Shown one piece after another: positions 7,597 through 15,471 of a stretch of 63,291 bases of DNA (positions are counted from its first letter, which is position 1; each line of letters starts with the position of its first letter). The position numbers were made by a program, and so were the translations under genes. The DNA is from JALZAA01 sp035316025 (GTDB lineage Bacteria > Actinomycetota > Acidimicrobiia > IMCC26256 > JACDBD01). The DNA lies in assembly GCA_035316025.1 (NCBI GenBank), contig DATFXL010000041.1, positions 1 through 63,291 of the forward strand, given 5' to 3'. Below the pieces are notes generated by a model. It saw only the letters and a program-made list of their open reading frames with translations. It did no database searches and was not told the origin of the DNA.

Positions 7597-8558
7597 CCGT
7601 TCCGCAGCGCCACGGCATCACCGTCCCCTTCGACGGTATCCCCTTGCACGCGCACCGCGAGTGGTTCGAGGAGATCGCCGCGCTCGGCTACACCGACCTG
7701 TGGTCGGCCGAGTCGGGCGGAGCGGATGCCTTTACCCCGCTGACGCTGGCGGCGGCATGGACACCGTCGCTGCGATTGGGCACCGCCATCGTGCCCGCGT
7801 TCACGCGTGGCGCGGCGACGCTCGCCGAGACCGTCGCCAGCATGGTGCAGGCCGCGCCGGGGCGCTTCGCGCTCGGGATAGGTACGTCGTCGAATGTCAT
7901 CGTCGAAAACTGGAACAGCATCTCGTTCGAGGAACCGTACCGGCGCGTGCGCGACACCATCCGCTTCCTCCGCGCCGCGCTCGCGGGTGAGAAGGTCTCG
8001 CACGAGTACGACACGTTCACGGTCAAGGGATTCCGCCTCGGCATCCGCGTCGACGAGATCCCGCCCATCCTCGTCGCCGCGTTGCGTCCGGGGATGCTCC
8101 GGCTCGCCGGCCGCGAGGGCGATGGGGCCATCATCAACTGGCTCTCCGCCGAGGACGTGAAGACCGTCGTCCCGCACGTCGGTGAGGACAAGGAGATCGT
8201 GGCGCGGATCTTCGTGCTGCCGACCGACAACGAGGATGCGGTCCGCTTCATCGGTAAGCGCGCAATCGCCGCGTACCTCAATGTGCCCGTCTACGCCGCC
8301 TTCCACGCGTGGCTCGGCCGAGGGGAGACACTCCAACCGATGTGGGACGCGTGGAAGGCCGGCGATCGGGAGGCGGCGACCTCCGCCATCCCCGACGAGC
8401 TCCTCGACCAGTTGATCGTGCACGGGACGCCAGACGAGATCCGGGAGCACCTCGACCGTTACGCCGCCAACGGAGTCACGACGCCGGCTCCGGCCTTCCT
8501 CGCTGGGCCCGACGATGCGCGCCGCGCGTTGCGGGAGCAGGCCCCGAGCCGCGGGTAG
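7593..8558 (+). CDS. LLM-class F420-dependent oxidoreductase (Rv3093c-like)
   Basis: 321 residues with the luciferase-like TIM-barrel pattern: GYTDLWSAESGGADAFTPL near the N-terminus, RLGTAIVPAFTRGAATLAETVASM and a FALGIGTSSNVIVENW segment in the middle, and VHGTPDEIREHLDRYAANG near the end. The pattern matches the TIGR03841/Rv3093c group recalled from mycobacteria. F420 use is inferred from family and from cofD/cofE in the same window. Substrate unknown. Translationally coupled to the thioesterase gene, so both may act on one acyl or lipid substrate. Confidence 0.85.
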   Translation: MTVPQRHGITVPFDGIPLHAHREWFEEIAALGYTDLWSAESGGADAFTPLTLAAAWTPSLRLGTAIVPAFTRGAATLAETVASMVQAAPGRFALGIGTSSNVIVENWNSISFEEPYRRVRDTIRFLRAALAGEKVSHEYDTFTVKGFRLGIRVDEIPPILVAALRPGMLRLAGREGDGAIINWLSAEDVKTVVPHVGEDKEIVARIFVLPTDNEDAVRFIGKRAIAAYLNVPVYAAFHAWLGRGETLQPMWDAWKAGDREAATSAIPDELLDQLIVHGTPDEIREHLDRYAANGVTTPAPAFLAGPDDARRALREQAPSRG

Positions 8559-8587
8559 GCGATTGCCGGCACCGGCTGCGGTCGCCG

Positions 8588-9319
8588 TCAGGCGACCTGC
8601 TTCAACCTGACCTCGTCGTGTCGCACCGTCACCTGGTGACACCGCAGGAGGGCGCGCACCACCCACCATCCCGGGTCGACCTCGCCGCGGCCGAGCGCGA
8701 AGTTCGCCGACGTGGGCGCGGCGTGATGGTTGTTGTGCAGGCCCTCGCCGCCTGTCAGGAGAGCCAACCACTGCGAGTTGCCGGCCGGGTTCTCGAACGG
8801 ACGACGCCCTCGAGTGTGACCGACCGCGTTGATCGCTCCGCTCAACGCGAGGTAGCTCACCGCGTGCACGCCCGCCGCCAGCAGCCCGGTCTGCCATCCC
8901 AACGTGACGCACAGGATCCCGATGCCGATCGCCAGGCCGAGCAGGCCGTGGTCGAAGAACCACCGGTCGAGGCGGTCGGGAGGAAGGTCGCGCGCGTACC
9001 GGCGCACCGTGAGCTTGTCGCGGGCGACGCGCCGGTACAGCCCCGCGTTCGCGAGCTGGACCCGCCAGAAGCCGAGGACCCGCGGGCTGTGCGGATCCGA
9101 GGGCGTGTCGGAGGTGGCGTGATGGCGGCGGTGAACCGCGACCCATTCGCGTGGACGCATGCCGGTCGTGATCCACACGACGAACCGGCACACGAACGCC
9201 GACACCGGGCGCATGGTCAAGGCCCGGTGAGCGAGGGTGCGGTGCAGGTAGATCGTCGTCACGACCACCGAGATCTGGGTCACGACGATCCCGGCCAGCA
9301 GCGCGAGCGGTACGTTCAC
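8588..9319 (-). CDS. Membrane fatty-acid (acyl-CoA) desaturase
   Basis: 243 residues from the GTG at 9319, which has GAGGAG 8 nt upstream; longer in-frame extensions cross the TetR gene and are rejected. The three histidine boxes of membrane di-iron desaturases are present: HRTLAHRA (about residue 25-32), HRRHH (about 64-68) and HNNHH (about 196-200). Four hydrophobic segments are visible. It should introduce a cis double bond in an acyl chain. It is divergent from a TetR regulator, with a perfect 20-bp palindrome over its promoter. Confidence 0.9.
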   Translation of the reverse strand: MNVPLALLAGIVVTQISVVVTTIYLHRTLAHRALTMRPVSAFVCRFVVWITTGMRPREWVAVHRRHHATSDTPSDPHSPRVLGFWRVQLANAGLYRRVARDKLTVRRYARDLPPDRLDRWFFDHGLLGLAIGIGILCVTLGWQTGLLAAGVHAVSYLALSGAINAVGHTRGRRPFENPAGNSQWLALLTGGEGLHNNHHAAPTSANFALGRGEVDPGWWVVRALLRCHQVTVRHDEVRLKQVA

Positions 9320-9370
9320 GAGCGGGTCTCCTCGTTCGGACGGCGGACCTTCCGTCCCTGCCGACGGTAC

Positions 9371-9390
9371 TCTACCTACCGGTAGGTAGA
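9371..9390. promoter_or_regulatory. Perfect 20-bp palindromic TetR operator
   Basis: TCTACCTACCGGTAGGTAGA is identical to its reverse complement over all 20 bp. It sits between the divergent desaturase and TetR genes. On the minus strand a TAGAGT -10-like hexamer (9369-9374) overlaps its edge; on the plus strand TATTGT (9403-9408) is a possible -10 for the TetR gene. Position and symmetry make it the likely binding site of the TetR protein, repressing the desaturase and perhaps itself. Confidence 0.8.
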
Positions 9391-9454
9391 AGAAATCGGG
9401 CGTATTGTGCGAGTTCGCGGGCAATTCGCGACGAGTTCGCCGGGAGGCCCCACG

Positions 9455-10075
9455 ATGGCAGCAACGACGGCGACACCCGCCCACGACACGAAGACCCTCA
9501 TCCTCGGCGCCGCCGTCCGTCGTTTCGCCGAGCACGGCTACAACGGCACGAGCCTGAACGAGATCGCCCACGAGGTAGGGATTCGCCGGCCCAGCCTCCT
9601 GCACCACTTCCCGTCCAAAGAGGCGCTGTACCGCGCCGTCCTGCTCGACGCGTTCGCCGACTGGTTCGCGCTCGTCGACGAGGCGATCGCCGGCCCCCAG
9701 AAGCAGGGTTGGCCGCAGGTCGAACGGGTCATGCGAGCTGCGTTCCGGTTTTTCGAGGAGCGTCCCGAGTTCGTCCGGCTCGCACGGTGGGAAGCGCTCG
9801 AGGGCGGCCCCATCCTGTCGGAGGAGCTCGGGGCGATGCTGCGGCCGCTCTTCGAGCGGGGGAGTGCGTTCCTCGAACGCGAGATGGACGCCGGCCGGCT
9901 CCGTCGCTACGACGCCGGCCAACTCCTCCTGACGGGATACGGCGCCGTCCTCTCTTACCTCTCGGACGCGCCGTTGACGAAGTCGCTGCTCGGCGCCGAC
10001 CCCTTGAGCGCAGCGATGCTCGCCAAGCGGCGGGAACACGTCATCGACGTGCTCCGGAACGCCCTGGAGCCCTAG
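9455..10075 (+). CDS. TetR-family transcriptional regulator (likely desaturase repressor)
   Basis: 206 residues from the ATG at 9455 with GGGAGG 7 nt upstream; an in-frame start at 9407 lacks such a site. The N-terminal HTH is canonical: LILGAAVRRFAEHGYNGTSLNEIAHEVGIRRPSLLHHFPSKEALYRAVL. The C-terminal ligand domain contains FFEERPEFVRLARWEALEGG. Divergent orientation with the desaturase and the shared palindrome suggest control of membrane lipid unsaturation, perhaps sensing acyl-CoA. Its TAG stop overlaps the opposite gene's TAG in a CTAG at 10072-10075. Confidence 0.9.
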   Translation: MAATTATPAHDTKTLILGAAVRRFAEHGYNGTSLNEIAHEVGIRRPSLLHHFPSKEALYRAVLLDAFADWFALVDEAIAGPQKQGWPQVERVMRAAFRFFEERPEFVRLARWEALEGGPILSEELGAMLRPLFERGSAFLEREMDAGRLRRYDAGQLLLTGYGAVLSYLSDAPLTKSLLGADPLSAAMLAKRREHVIDVLRNALEP

Positions 10076-10797
10076 CCGAAGCTGGCGTGCTTGCGGAACC
10101 GCTCGAAGAGCGGTGCATCGCCGAACACCTCGACGGCCGCCATCGTCTTGCGCCCCATGAGCACGAGCAACACGTCGGACGCGGGACCGCGCACGGCCAC
10201 GTCACCTTTGGCGTGCTCGCGGGTGAGCTGAACCCCCTCGGCGTCGAGGCGCACCAGCCACTCCCCCGGCGTGTCGGTCGCGTGCAGATGGATGGACGCG
10301 GCCTCGGGGAAGCGTCGACCGCGGAACGCGCCGAGGATTCCCAGGTACTCGTCTACACCGTCGGCAGCAAGACCGGCGTCGAACCCGTCGGCGCCCGCGC
10401 CTGCGTTCTGCGCGTCCCATCGATGCATTGCCGTCTCGTGGGTCGTGCGCCGCGACCAGAAGCCGACGCTCTGATCGAATGGCACCCACGTCCAGCAAAG
10501 CTTCGCCGGGTCCGTCGCCTCGAGCTTGGTCGCCAGCATGTCCGCGCCCTCGACGAGCCAATCGGGGATCGCGTCGTCGGCTGGTGGCGCCTCGCGCTGC
10601 TTGAACGGCTGGCCGTCGGGCGGTTGGTCGAGGTTCCCAGCCACCCAACGGTGGTGGGAGCCAAGGTGGTGCGCGAGATCGCGGAGGTTCCACTCCGGAC
10701 ACGACGGGACCATCGTCTCCATCGACACATCGCGCGCGGCCTCCGCGGCCGCGTTCCCGTTCCATCGCAGCGCTGAGATGTACTCGCCGTGTTCCAT
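10072..10797 (-). CDS. Maleylpyruvate isomerase-family (MDMPI/DinB-fold) protein, mycothiol-dependent type
   Basis: 241 residues. The N-terminal four-helix DinB-like domain has CPEWNLRDLAHHLGSHHRWVAGNL with the His residues that bind a metal in this family; HETAMHRWDAQ supplies a further ligand. The C-terminal part ending in DVLLVLMGR is the MDMPI C-terminal domain. Family members use mycothiol as cofactor in actinobacteria; the substrate here is unknown. Stop codon overlaps the TetR stop tail-to-tail. TATAGC lies 8 nt before the ATG. Confidence 0.85.
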   Translation of the reverse strand: MEHGEYISALRWNGNAAAEAARDVSMETMVPSCPEWNLRDLAHHLGSHHRWVAGNLDQPPDGQPFKQREAPPADDAIPDWLVEGADMLATKLEATDPAKLCWTWVPFDQSVGFWSRRTTHETAMHRWDAQNAGAGADGFDAGLAADGVDEYLGILGAFRGRRFPEAASIHLHATDTPGEWLVRLDAEGVQLTREHAKGDVAVRGPASDVLLVLMGRKTMAAVEVFGDAPLFERFRKHASFG

Positions 10798-10806
10798 GCA
10801 GCGACG

Positions 10807-11520
10807 CTATAGCCCCAGCGACGGTTCGGGCTCGACGCGTTCAACCAGGTGCGGACCGTTGTTGTCGGCGCTGTTGACGGCGGTCCCGACCGGATACGCG
10901 ATGAGAAGATCGTCCGACGCCGGGCGCAGCAGACGCGCGAGCGCGTCGAGGTCGGGGGCGTCGGGGTCCAGCCACCGGTCCCAGTCGCGCTCCTCGAGCA
11001 CCACGGGCATGCGGTCATGGAGCGGCGCGACCGTGGCGTTCGCGCCCGTGGTGACGATCGTGCAAGAGCGAATCCAGTCGTCGTCGGCCTCGCCGCCATT
11101 CCGCCACGCCGCCCACAGGCCGGCGAAGGCCATCGGCTCGCCGTCGCGGCGGTGGATGAACATGGGTTGCTTGCGTGCGCCGCCTCGCTGCCATTCGTAG
11201 AAGCCGTCCGCGGGCACGAGGCATCGGTGCCGCCGGAAGGCGCGCTCATAGGCCGGCTTCTCGGCCAGCGATTCGGCCCGGGCATTGATCATGCGGTCCC
11301 CGACCTTGGGATCCTTCGCCCACGACGGGATCAGCCCCCAGCGCAGCTCGGAGAGGTAGCGGCGGCGCCCCGTCTCCTCGGCGCGGTCCCGCACGACGTA
11401 CACGCTCGCCCGGGGTGCGACGTTGTAGCTGGGCTCACGCGTTGGCGCCGTCAGCTCGTCGACGCCGAACCGCTCCACGAGCAGCTCGGGTGACGAGACC
11501 TGGACGAACCGGCCGCACAT
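10807..11520 (-). CDS. yedK: SRAP (YedK/HMCES) DNA-protein crosslink protein
   Basis: 237 residues beginning MCGRF. Cys2 becomes the N-terminal catalytic residue after Met removal, and this fixes the start at 11520. Other SRAP residues are present: NARAE at about residue 73-77 (Asn and the active-site Glu vicinity) and HDRMPVV with the catalytic His. The protein forms a thiazolidine crosslink with abasic sites in single-stranded DNA. Length matches the family. TACCGT is 7 nt before the ATG, suggesting a leaderless message. Confidence 0.92.
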   Translation of the reverse strand: MCGRFVQVSSPELLVERFGVDELTAPTREPSYNVAPRASVYVVRDRAEETGRRRYLSELRWGLIPSWAKDPKVGDRMINARAESLAEKPAYERAFRRHRCLVPADGFYEWQRGGARKQPMFIHRRDGEPMAFAGLWAAWRNGGEADDDWIRSCTIVTTGANATVAPLHDRMPVVLEERDWDRWLDPDAPDLDALARLLRPASDDLLIAYPVGTAVNSADNNGPHLVERVEPEPSLGL

Positions 11521-11527
11521 GGAGCGC

Positions 11528-11533
11528 ACGGTA
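11528..11533 (-). promoter_or_regulatory. -10 box of a probable leaderless promoter for yedK
   Basis: TACCGT on the minus strand, then 7 nt, then the ATG of the MCGRF start. There is no ribosome binding site in the 7-nt gap. Confidence 0.5.
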
Positions 11534-11571
11534 CCGACGCCCCGGGCGGGAGGGTGGTGCCCCACGTCACG

Positions 11572-11615
11572 TTGCATCCGGCCCGCAGCAGGCTCATAGT
11601 TCAGACCGAACGGTC
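11572..11615 (+). promoter_or_regulatory. Promoter and operator of the TetR-thioesterase-GNAT operon
   Basis: TTGCAT (11572-11577), 17 nt, CATAGT (11595-11600) form a well-spaced -35/-10 pair. Four bases further, GACCGAACGGTC (11604-11615) is an inverted repeat of GACCG around an AA centre, lying at the expected transcription start. This is a typical autoregulatory TetR arrangement. Binding by the downstream TetR protein is inferred. Confidence 0.6.
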
Positions 11616-11633
11616 GGTTTTCGAGAGGACCCG

Positions 11634-12272
11634 ATGGCCACGAGCACCAGGCTGCGCAAGGGCGAGGCGACTCGCCGCATGATCCTCGAACGGGCCGCGC
11701 CCGTCTTCAACCAGCGGGGCTACGCCGGCGCCTCGATGAGCGAGCTCGTGGAGGCCACGGGCATCGAGAAGGGCGGCATCTACAACCACTTCGGCAGCAA
11801 GGAAGAGCTGGCGGTCGAGGCGTTCGACTACGCCATCGATCTGATCGTCGAGGGGTACGCCGCCGTGCAGGAGGGCAAGACCGGGCTCGACCGGCTCGTG
11901 GCCCTCATCGACATCTTCGTCGACTGGTCCGGGCACCCGCTGGTCAAAGGCGGATGCCCGATCATGAACACCGCCATCGAGGCCGACGACACGAACCCGG
12001 CGCTGGCGGCACGGGCGCGGGCCGCCATGGACTCGTGGCACCGCCTGATCGGCTCGATCGTGAAGGAAGCCAAAGCGCGAGAGGAGATCGACGCTGACGT
12101 CGACCCGTACGAGCTCGCCACCCTCGTGACGTCGACGCTCGAGGGCTCGCTGATGCAGGCGCGCCTGTTCGGCGACCCCGTCTACAAGCGCCGCGCCGGC
12201 GCGTCACTGGTCGAGCACGTCGAGAGCCTGCGCAATCCCCCCCGCCGTCGGACACGGAGGACATCCCGATGA
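11634..12272 (+). CDS. TetR-family transcriptional regulator
   Basis: 212 residues from the ATG at 11634. HTH region: MILERAAPVFNQRGYAGASMSELVEATGIEKGGIYNHFGSKEELAVEAF. The C-terminal domain has GGCPIMNTAIEADDTNPAL, a pattern of the AcrR/YxaF-like TetR subgroup. It is first of three overlapping genes (ATGA with the PaaI gene) and lies directly behind a GACCG/CGGTC operator, so autoregulation is likely. Ligand unknown, possibly the substrate of the thioesterase. Confidence 0.9.
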   Translation: MATSTRLRKGEATRRMILERAAPVFNQRGYAGASMSELVEATGIEKGGIYNHFGSKEELAVEAFDYAIDLIVEGYAAVQEGKTGLDRLVALIDIFVDWSGHPLVKGGCPIMNTAIEADDTNPALAARARAAMDSWHRLIGSIVKEAKAREEIDADVDPYELATLVTSTLEGSLMQARLFGDPVYKRRAGASLVEHVESLRNPPRRRTRRTSR

Positions 12273-12790
12273 CAACCTTCGACGAACGAAGCCGCATCGT
12301 GACGTGGGACGACCCCGTCGAGAGCCGGAAGGCGGCCCGAGGCCTCGGCGGCATCGAGGTGCTGCGCGCGATCGAGGGCGGCGACCTCCCCCCGCCGCCC
12401 GTCGCGCGTCTGATCGGGCTCGAGATCGATCAGGTCAGCGAGGGGCTCGTGACGTTCGCATTCGAGCCGTCCGAGTTCCACTACAACCCGCTGGGCACGG
12501 TGCACGGCGGCATCCTGACCACGGTCCTCGACAGCGCGATGGGCTGCGCCGTCCATAGCAAACTACGCGCCGGCACGAGCTACACCACGCTCGAGCTCAA
12601 GGTGAACTTCCTGCGCCCGGTGCGGGTCACCACAGGACGCGTCCGCGGCGAGGGAAAGATGGTGCACCAGGGCGGACGCGTCGCCACCGCCGAGGCTCAC
12701 CTCGTCGACGAGCACGGCGAGCTCTACGCCCACGCGACGAGCACCTGCCTCCTGTCCACCAAGTCGGACGAGTCCGCCGGCGCGGCCTGA
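12269..12790 (+). CDS. PaaI-family hotdog thioesterase
   Basis: 173 residues. The hotdog core is clear: FHYNPLGTVHGGILTTVLDSAMGCAVHSKL, with the HGG-x-x-x-x-x-x-D/E motif that carries catalysis in PaaI thioesterases, then YTTLELKVNFLRPV. It has about 45 extra N-terminal residues ahead of the core. It should hydrolyse aryl- or acyl-CoA esters. It overlaps the TetR gene by 4 nt and the GNAT gene by 1 nt. Confidence 0.88.
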   Translation: MTTFDERSRIVTWDDPVESRKAARGLGGIEVLRAIEGGDLPPPPVARLIGLEIDQVSEGLVTFAFEPSEFHYNPLGTVHGGILTTVLDSAMGCAVHSKLRAGTSYTTLELKVNFLRPVRVTTGRVRGEGKMVHQGGRVATAEAHLVDEHGELYAHATSTCLLSTKSDESAGAA

Positions 12791-13362
12791 TGGCTGCCGT
12801 CGACCAAGGCGCCGAGGTCGGCGCTCCACGCCCCGATCTGGTCGAGCTCGACGACGGCTCCGCGGTCGCCATCCGCCCCATCGAGCCGGCCGATGTCTAC
12901 CCGCTTCTGCGGATGTTCGACCGGCTGTCGCCGGAGTCGATCTACCACCGGTTCTTCTCGCCGATGCCACGGCCTCGTCGTGCCGCGCTCCTCCATCTCG
13001 CCGGCCTCGACCACGAGCTCCACGAAGCGCTCGTGGCGACGAGCGGCCGGGAGATCGTCGCCGTCGCGCGGTACGACGCGCGGCCAGGCGAACCGGACGC
13101 CGAGGTCGCGGTGATCGTCGAGGACGAGTGGCAGGACCGCGGGCTCGGGACCCGACTGCTGCATCGCCTCGCCCGCGTCGGCAGCCGTCGCGGCCTGGTG
13201 GCGTTCCGGGCGATCGTCCTCGGCGAGAACCGCCGCGCCTTGCCCTTCCTACGGCGCCTGTCCCCCGACGCCGATGTGCGCTTCCGCCACGGCGAGTACC
13301 AGGTCTATGCGCCCTTCCGCCGCCGCGCTCCCGAGCCGGCACGTCGGTCGGCCAGGCGGTAG
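12790..13362 (+). CDS. GNAT N-acetyltransferase
   Basis: 190 residues. AIRPIEPADVYPLLRMFDRLSPESIYHRFFSP is the start usually seen in Pat-like protein acetyltransferases, and VIVEDEWQDRGLGTRLLHRLA is acetyl-CoA binding motif A. The C-terminus is Arg-rich. It starts within the TGATG overlap with the PaaI gene. Substrate unknown; a protein lysine is possible by resemblance to the Pat GNAT domain. Confidence 0.85.
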   Translation: MAAVDQGAEVGAPRPDLVELDDGSAVAIRPIEPADVYPLLRMFDRLSPESIYHRFFSPMPRPRRAALLHLAGLDHELHEALVATSGREIVAVARYDARPGEPDAEVAVIVEDEWQDRGLGTRLLHRLARVGSRRGLVAFRAIVLGENRRALPFLRRLSPDADVRFRHGEYQVYAPFRRRAPEPARRSARR

Positions 13363-13523
13363 CCAAGGCGGCGCCGGACCAGACCTTCGGCGAGGGCGGA
13401 CGTCCTGGTGTCGACGGGCCCTCCGTTGAACCCCGGCCCTATTCCGACCTTTTTGCTCGTCTATTGGTCTCGCGCTGGTACCGTAAGGGCACGCAACGGA
13501 CGTCCGGACGAGGAGAGACACAT

Positions 13524-14159
13524 ATGGCACTGCGCCTGGGAGACACCGCTCCCGACTTCACGGCGGAGACGACCGAGGGCACCGTCAACTTCTACGACTA
13601 CCTCGGGGACAGCTGGGGGATGCTCTTCTCCCACCCCAAGGACTTCACGCCGGTGTGCACGACCGAACTGGGCGCGTTCGCCCAGCGGAAGTCGGAGTTC
13701 GACCAGCGCAACGTGAAGCTCATCGGTGTCAGCGTCGACCCGCTGGAGTCGCACAAGGGCTGGTCCAAGGACATCGAAGAGACACAGGGAGCGGCACCCA
13801 ACTACCCGTTGATCGCCGACCCCGACCGCAAGGTCGCCGATCTCTACGACATGATCCACCCGAACGCCAGTGATACGGTCACCGTGCGCTCGGTGTTCAT
13901 CATCGGCCCCGACAAGAAGATCAAGCTGATCATCACGTATCCGCAGAGCGCGGGCCGCAACGTCGACGAGCTCTTGCGGGTGATCGACTCCCTGCAGCTG
14001 ACGGCGAACTACAGCGTCTCTACGCCGGTCGACTGGCGGGAGGGCGAGGACGTGATCATTGTCCCCGCCGTCTCCGACGAGGAGGCCAAGGACAAGTTCC
14101 CGAAGGGCTGGAAAACCCTGAAGCCTTATCTGCGGGTCACGCCCCAGCCGAACAAGTAG
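13524..14159 (+). CDS. 1-Cys peroxiredoxin (Prx6-type)
   Basis: 211 residues from the ATG at 13524 with AGGAGAG upstream. The peroxidatic motif HPKDFTPVCTTELG has Cys at about residue 45. GVSVDPLESHKGWSKDI and the C-terminal extension FPKGWKTLKPYLR are typical of the Prx6/1-Cys group, which reduces peroxides using low-molecular-weight thiols. The 161-bp upstream gap is comparatively AT-rich and must hold its promoter, but I cannot pick a -35/-10 pair confidently. It converges on the M23 peptidase gene. Confidence 0.92.
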   Translation: MALRLGDTAPDFTAETTEGTVNFYDYLGDSWGMLFSHPKDFTPVCTTELGAFAQRKSEFDQRNVKLIGVSVDPLESHKGWSKDIEETQGAAPNYPLIADPDRKVADLYDMIHPNASDTVTVRSVFIIGPDKKIKLIITYPQSAGRNVDELLRVIDSLQLTANYSVSTPVDWREGEDVIIVPAVSDEEAKDKFPKGWKTLKPYLRVTPQPNK

Positions 14160-14169
14160 CCCTCACCAG

Positions 14170-15345
14170 CTAGACCCAACCCATCGGGTCGACCGGGTTG
14201 CCGTTGACGCGTACTTCCCAATGGAGGTGCGGGCCGGTGGACGCGCCGGTGGAACCCACGTAGCCGATGACGTCGCCGGTGCTCACGTGCTGGCCGATCG
14301 ACACCGCGATGCGAGACTGGTGACCGTAGCCGGTCGCCAGCCCGCCGCCGTTGTCGATCAGCGTCCAGTTCCCGTAGCCCCCGTTCGGGCCCGCCATCTT
14401 GACGACGCCGTCTCCGGCGGCCTTGATCGGAGTGCCCTGTGACGCGGCGATGTCGACGCCGGTGTGCATCCTCTCGGTGCCGTAGATGGGGTGCACGCGC
14501 TCGCCGAAGCCGCTCGAGATGGAGCCGTTCACGGGCCATGTGAATCGGTGGTTGCCGGGCGTGGGGTTCCCTCGGCTCACCATCGCCGCGATCTGTGCCT
14601 GGACGGCGTTGTACTGCGCCTCGAAGTCGGCCTTGCGGGCACGAATGCCTTCGATGACCTGCTGCTCGTGCTGCTCCGCCGCCGCCACCTGCGCGCGCTC
14701 GGCGTCGGCTTGCGTGCGGAGCTGGGTGACGCGATCGCGCTCCGCCGCCGCGACCTGCTGCGCCTCCTGCGCCTTCACCTGCTCCTTGCGCAAGTCGCTT
14801 TGGGCGTCGTCGAGCTGGTCCTTCAAGCTGCCTTGCCGTTGGAGCTCCCGTTCGAACTGGCGCGAGTTCTCGCCGAGGTACTTGCTGCCAGCGATCAGCT
14901 CGTGGGTGCCGCCGCCGGTCGAAAGCAGCGTGAAGCTGTTCGAGCCGTTGCTCCCGCCCTTGTACAACGCGAGCACCGACTCGTTGAACTTCTGCTTCGA
15001 CGCCTCGATCTCGGCCTTGATGCGGTCGATGTCCCGCTGCACCGTGTCGATCTGGGCCTGGATGCGGGCGATCTCGGCTTCGGCGGCTCGGACTCGTTGT
15101 GTCGCCTCCGAGATCTGGGCGTCGAGAGCTGCGACCTTCGCCTCGAGCTCCTGTCGCTGGGCGGTGATCCCCTGCAGTTCCTGGACGGCCGACACCTCTT
15201 CGGCCGAGGCGTCCTCGATCGCGCCTGCCAGCTCGTCCCGCTGGGCCTTGGGATCAGGGGACGACTGGCCGCGGGCGACGTCGGGCGCGAGGACGCCCAG
15301 CAGGAGGACGCCGGCGAGGAGGCAGAGGACGAGGCGCCGAGTCAT
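14170..15345 (-). CDS. Coiled-coil M23 peptidase (EnvC/NlpD-like murein hydrolase)
   Basis: 391 residues from the ATG at 15345; a longer start at 15399 is open but would precede the promoter. Residues 1-26 are a signal peptide. Residues about 30-240 are a long coiled coil rich in E, Q, R and A. The C-terminal LytM/M23 domain has MHTGVDIA and GPHLHWEVRVNG, supplying the zinc ligands His/Asp and His-x-His. Coiled-coil M23 proteins beside ftsEX are activated by FtsEX during septal wall splitting (EnvC in E. coli, PcsB in streptococci by analogy). It is downstream of ftsX but has its own promoter. Confidence 0.9.
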   Translation of the reverse strand: MTRRLVLCLLAGVLLLGVLAPDVARGQSSPDPKAQRDELAGAIEDASAEEVSAVQELQGITAQRQELEAKVAALDAQISEATQRVRAAEAEIARIQAQIDTVQRDIDRIKAEIEASKQKFNESVLALYKGGSNGSNSFTLLSTGGGTHELIAGSKYLGENSRQFERELQRQGSLKDQLDDAQSDLRKEQVKAQEAQQVAAAERDRVTQLRTQADAERAQVAAAEQHEQQVIEGIRARKADFEAQYNAVQAQIAAMVSRGNPTPGNHRFTWPVNGSISSGFGERVHPIYGTERMHTGVDIAASQGTPIKAAGDGVVKMAGPNGGYGNWTLIDNGGGLATGYGHQSRIAVSIGQHVSTGDVIGYVGSTGASTGPHLHWEVRVNGNPVDPMGWV

Positions 15346-15357
15346 CAGTTGGCGGAG

Positions 15358-15386
15358 AGCGTAAACAACATGAGTCACACAAGCAA
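15358..15386 (-). promoter_or_regulatory. Sigma-70-like promoter for the M23 peptidase gene
   Basis: Minus-strand TTGCTT (15381-15386), a 17-nt spacer and TACGCT (15358-15363). The ATG at 15345 follows 12 nt after the -10, giving a very short leader. The 126-bp gap between ftsX and this gene therefore separates two transcription units. Confidence 0.65.
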
Positions 15387-15471
15387 CAATGGTGGGCAAA
15401 AGGCCCAGGCAAAACAGGGAACAAGCCCGCGACGGGCCCGAAACGCGGGATGCGGTGCCCGAGGACGGGCG

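Noticed and set aside
8559..8587. GCCGG/CCGGC repeat between the LLM oxidoreductase and desaturase genes as a terminator
   Set aside because: The stem is only 5 bp with a 2-nt centre and no T-run, so support is too weak.
15346..15471. A cyclic-di-AMP (ydaO) riboswitch or tmRNA near the murein hydrolase and prfB
   Set aside because: The gap is too short and lacks the conserved motifs; it contains a plain promoter.
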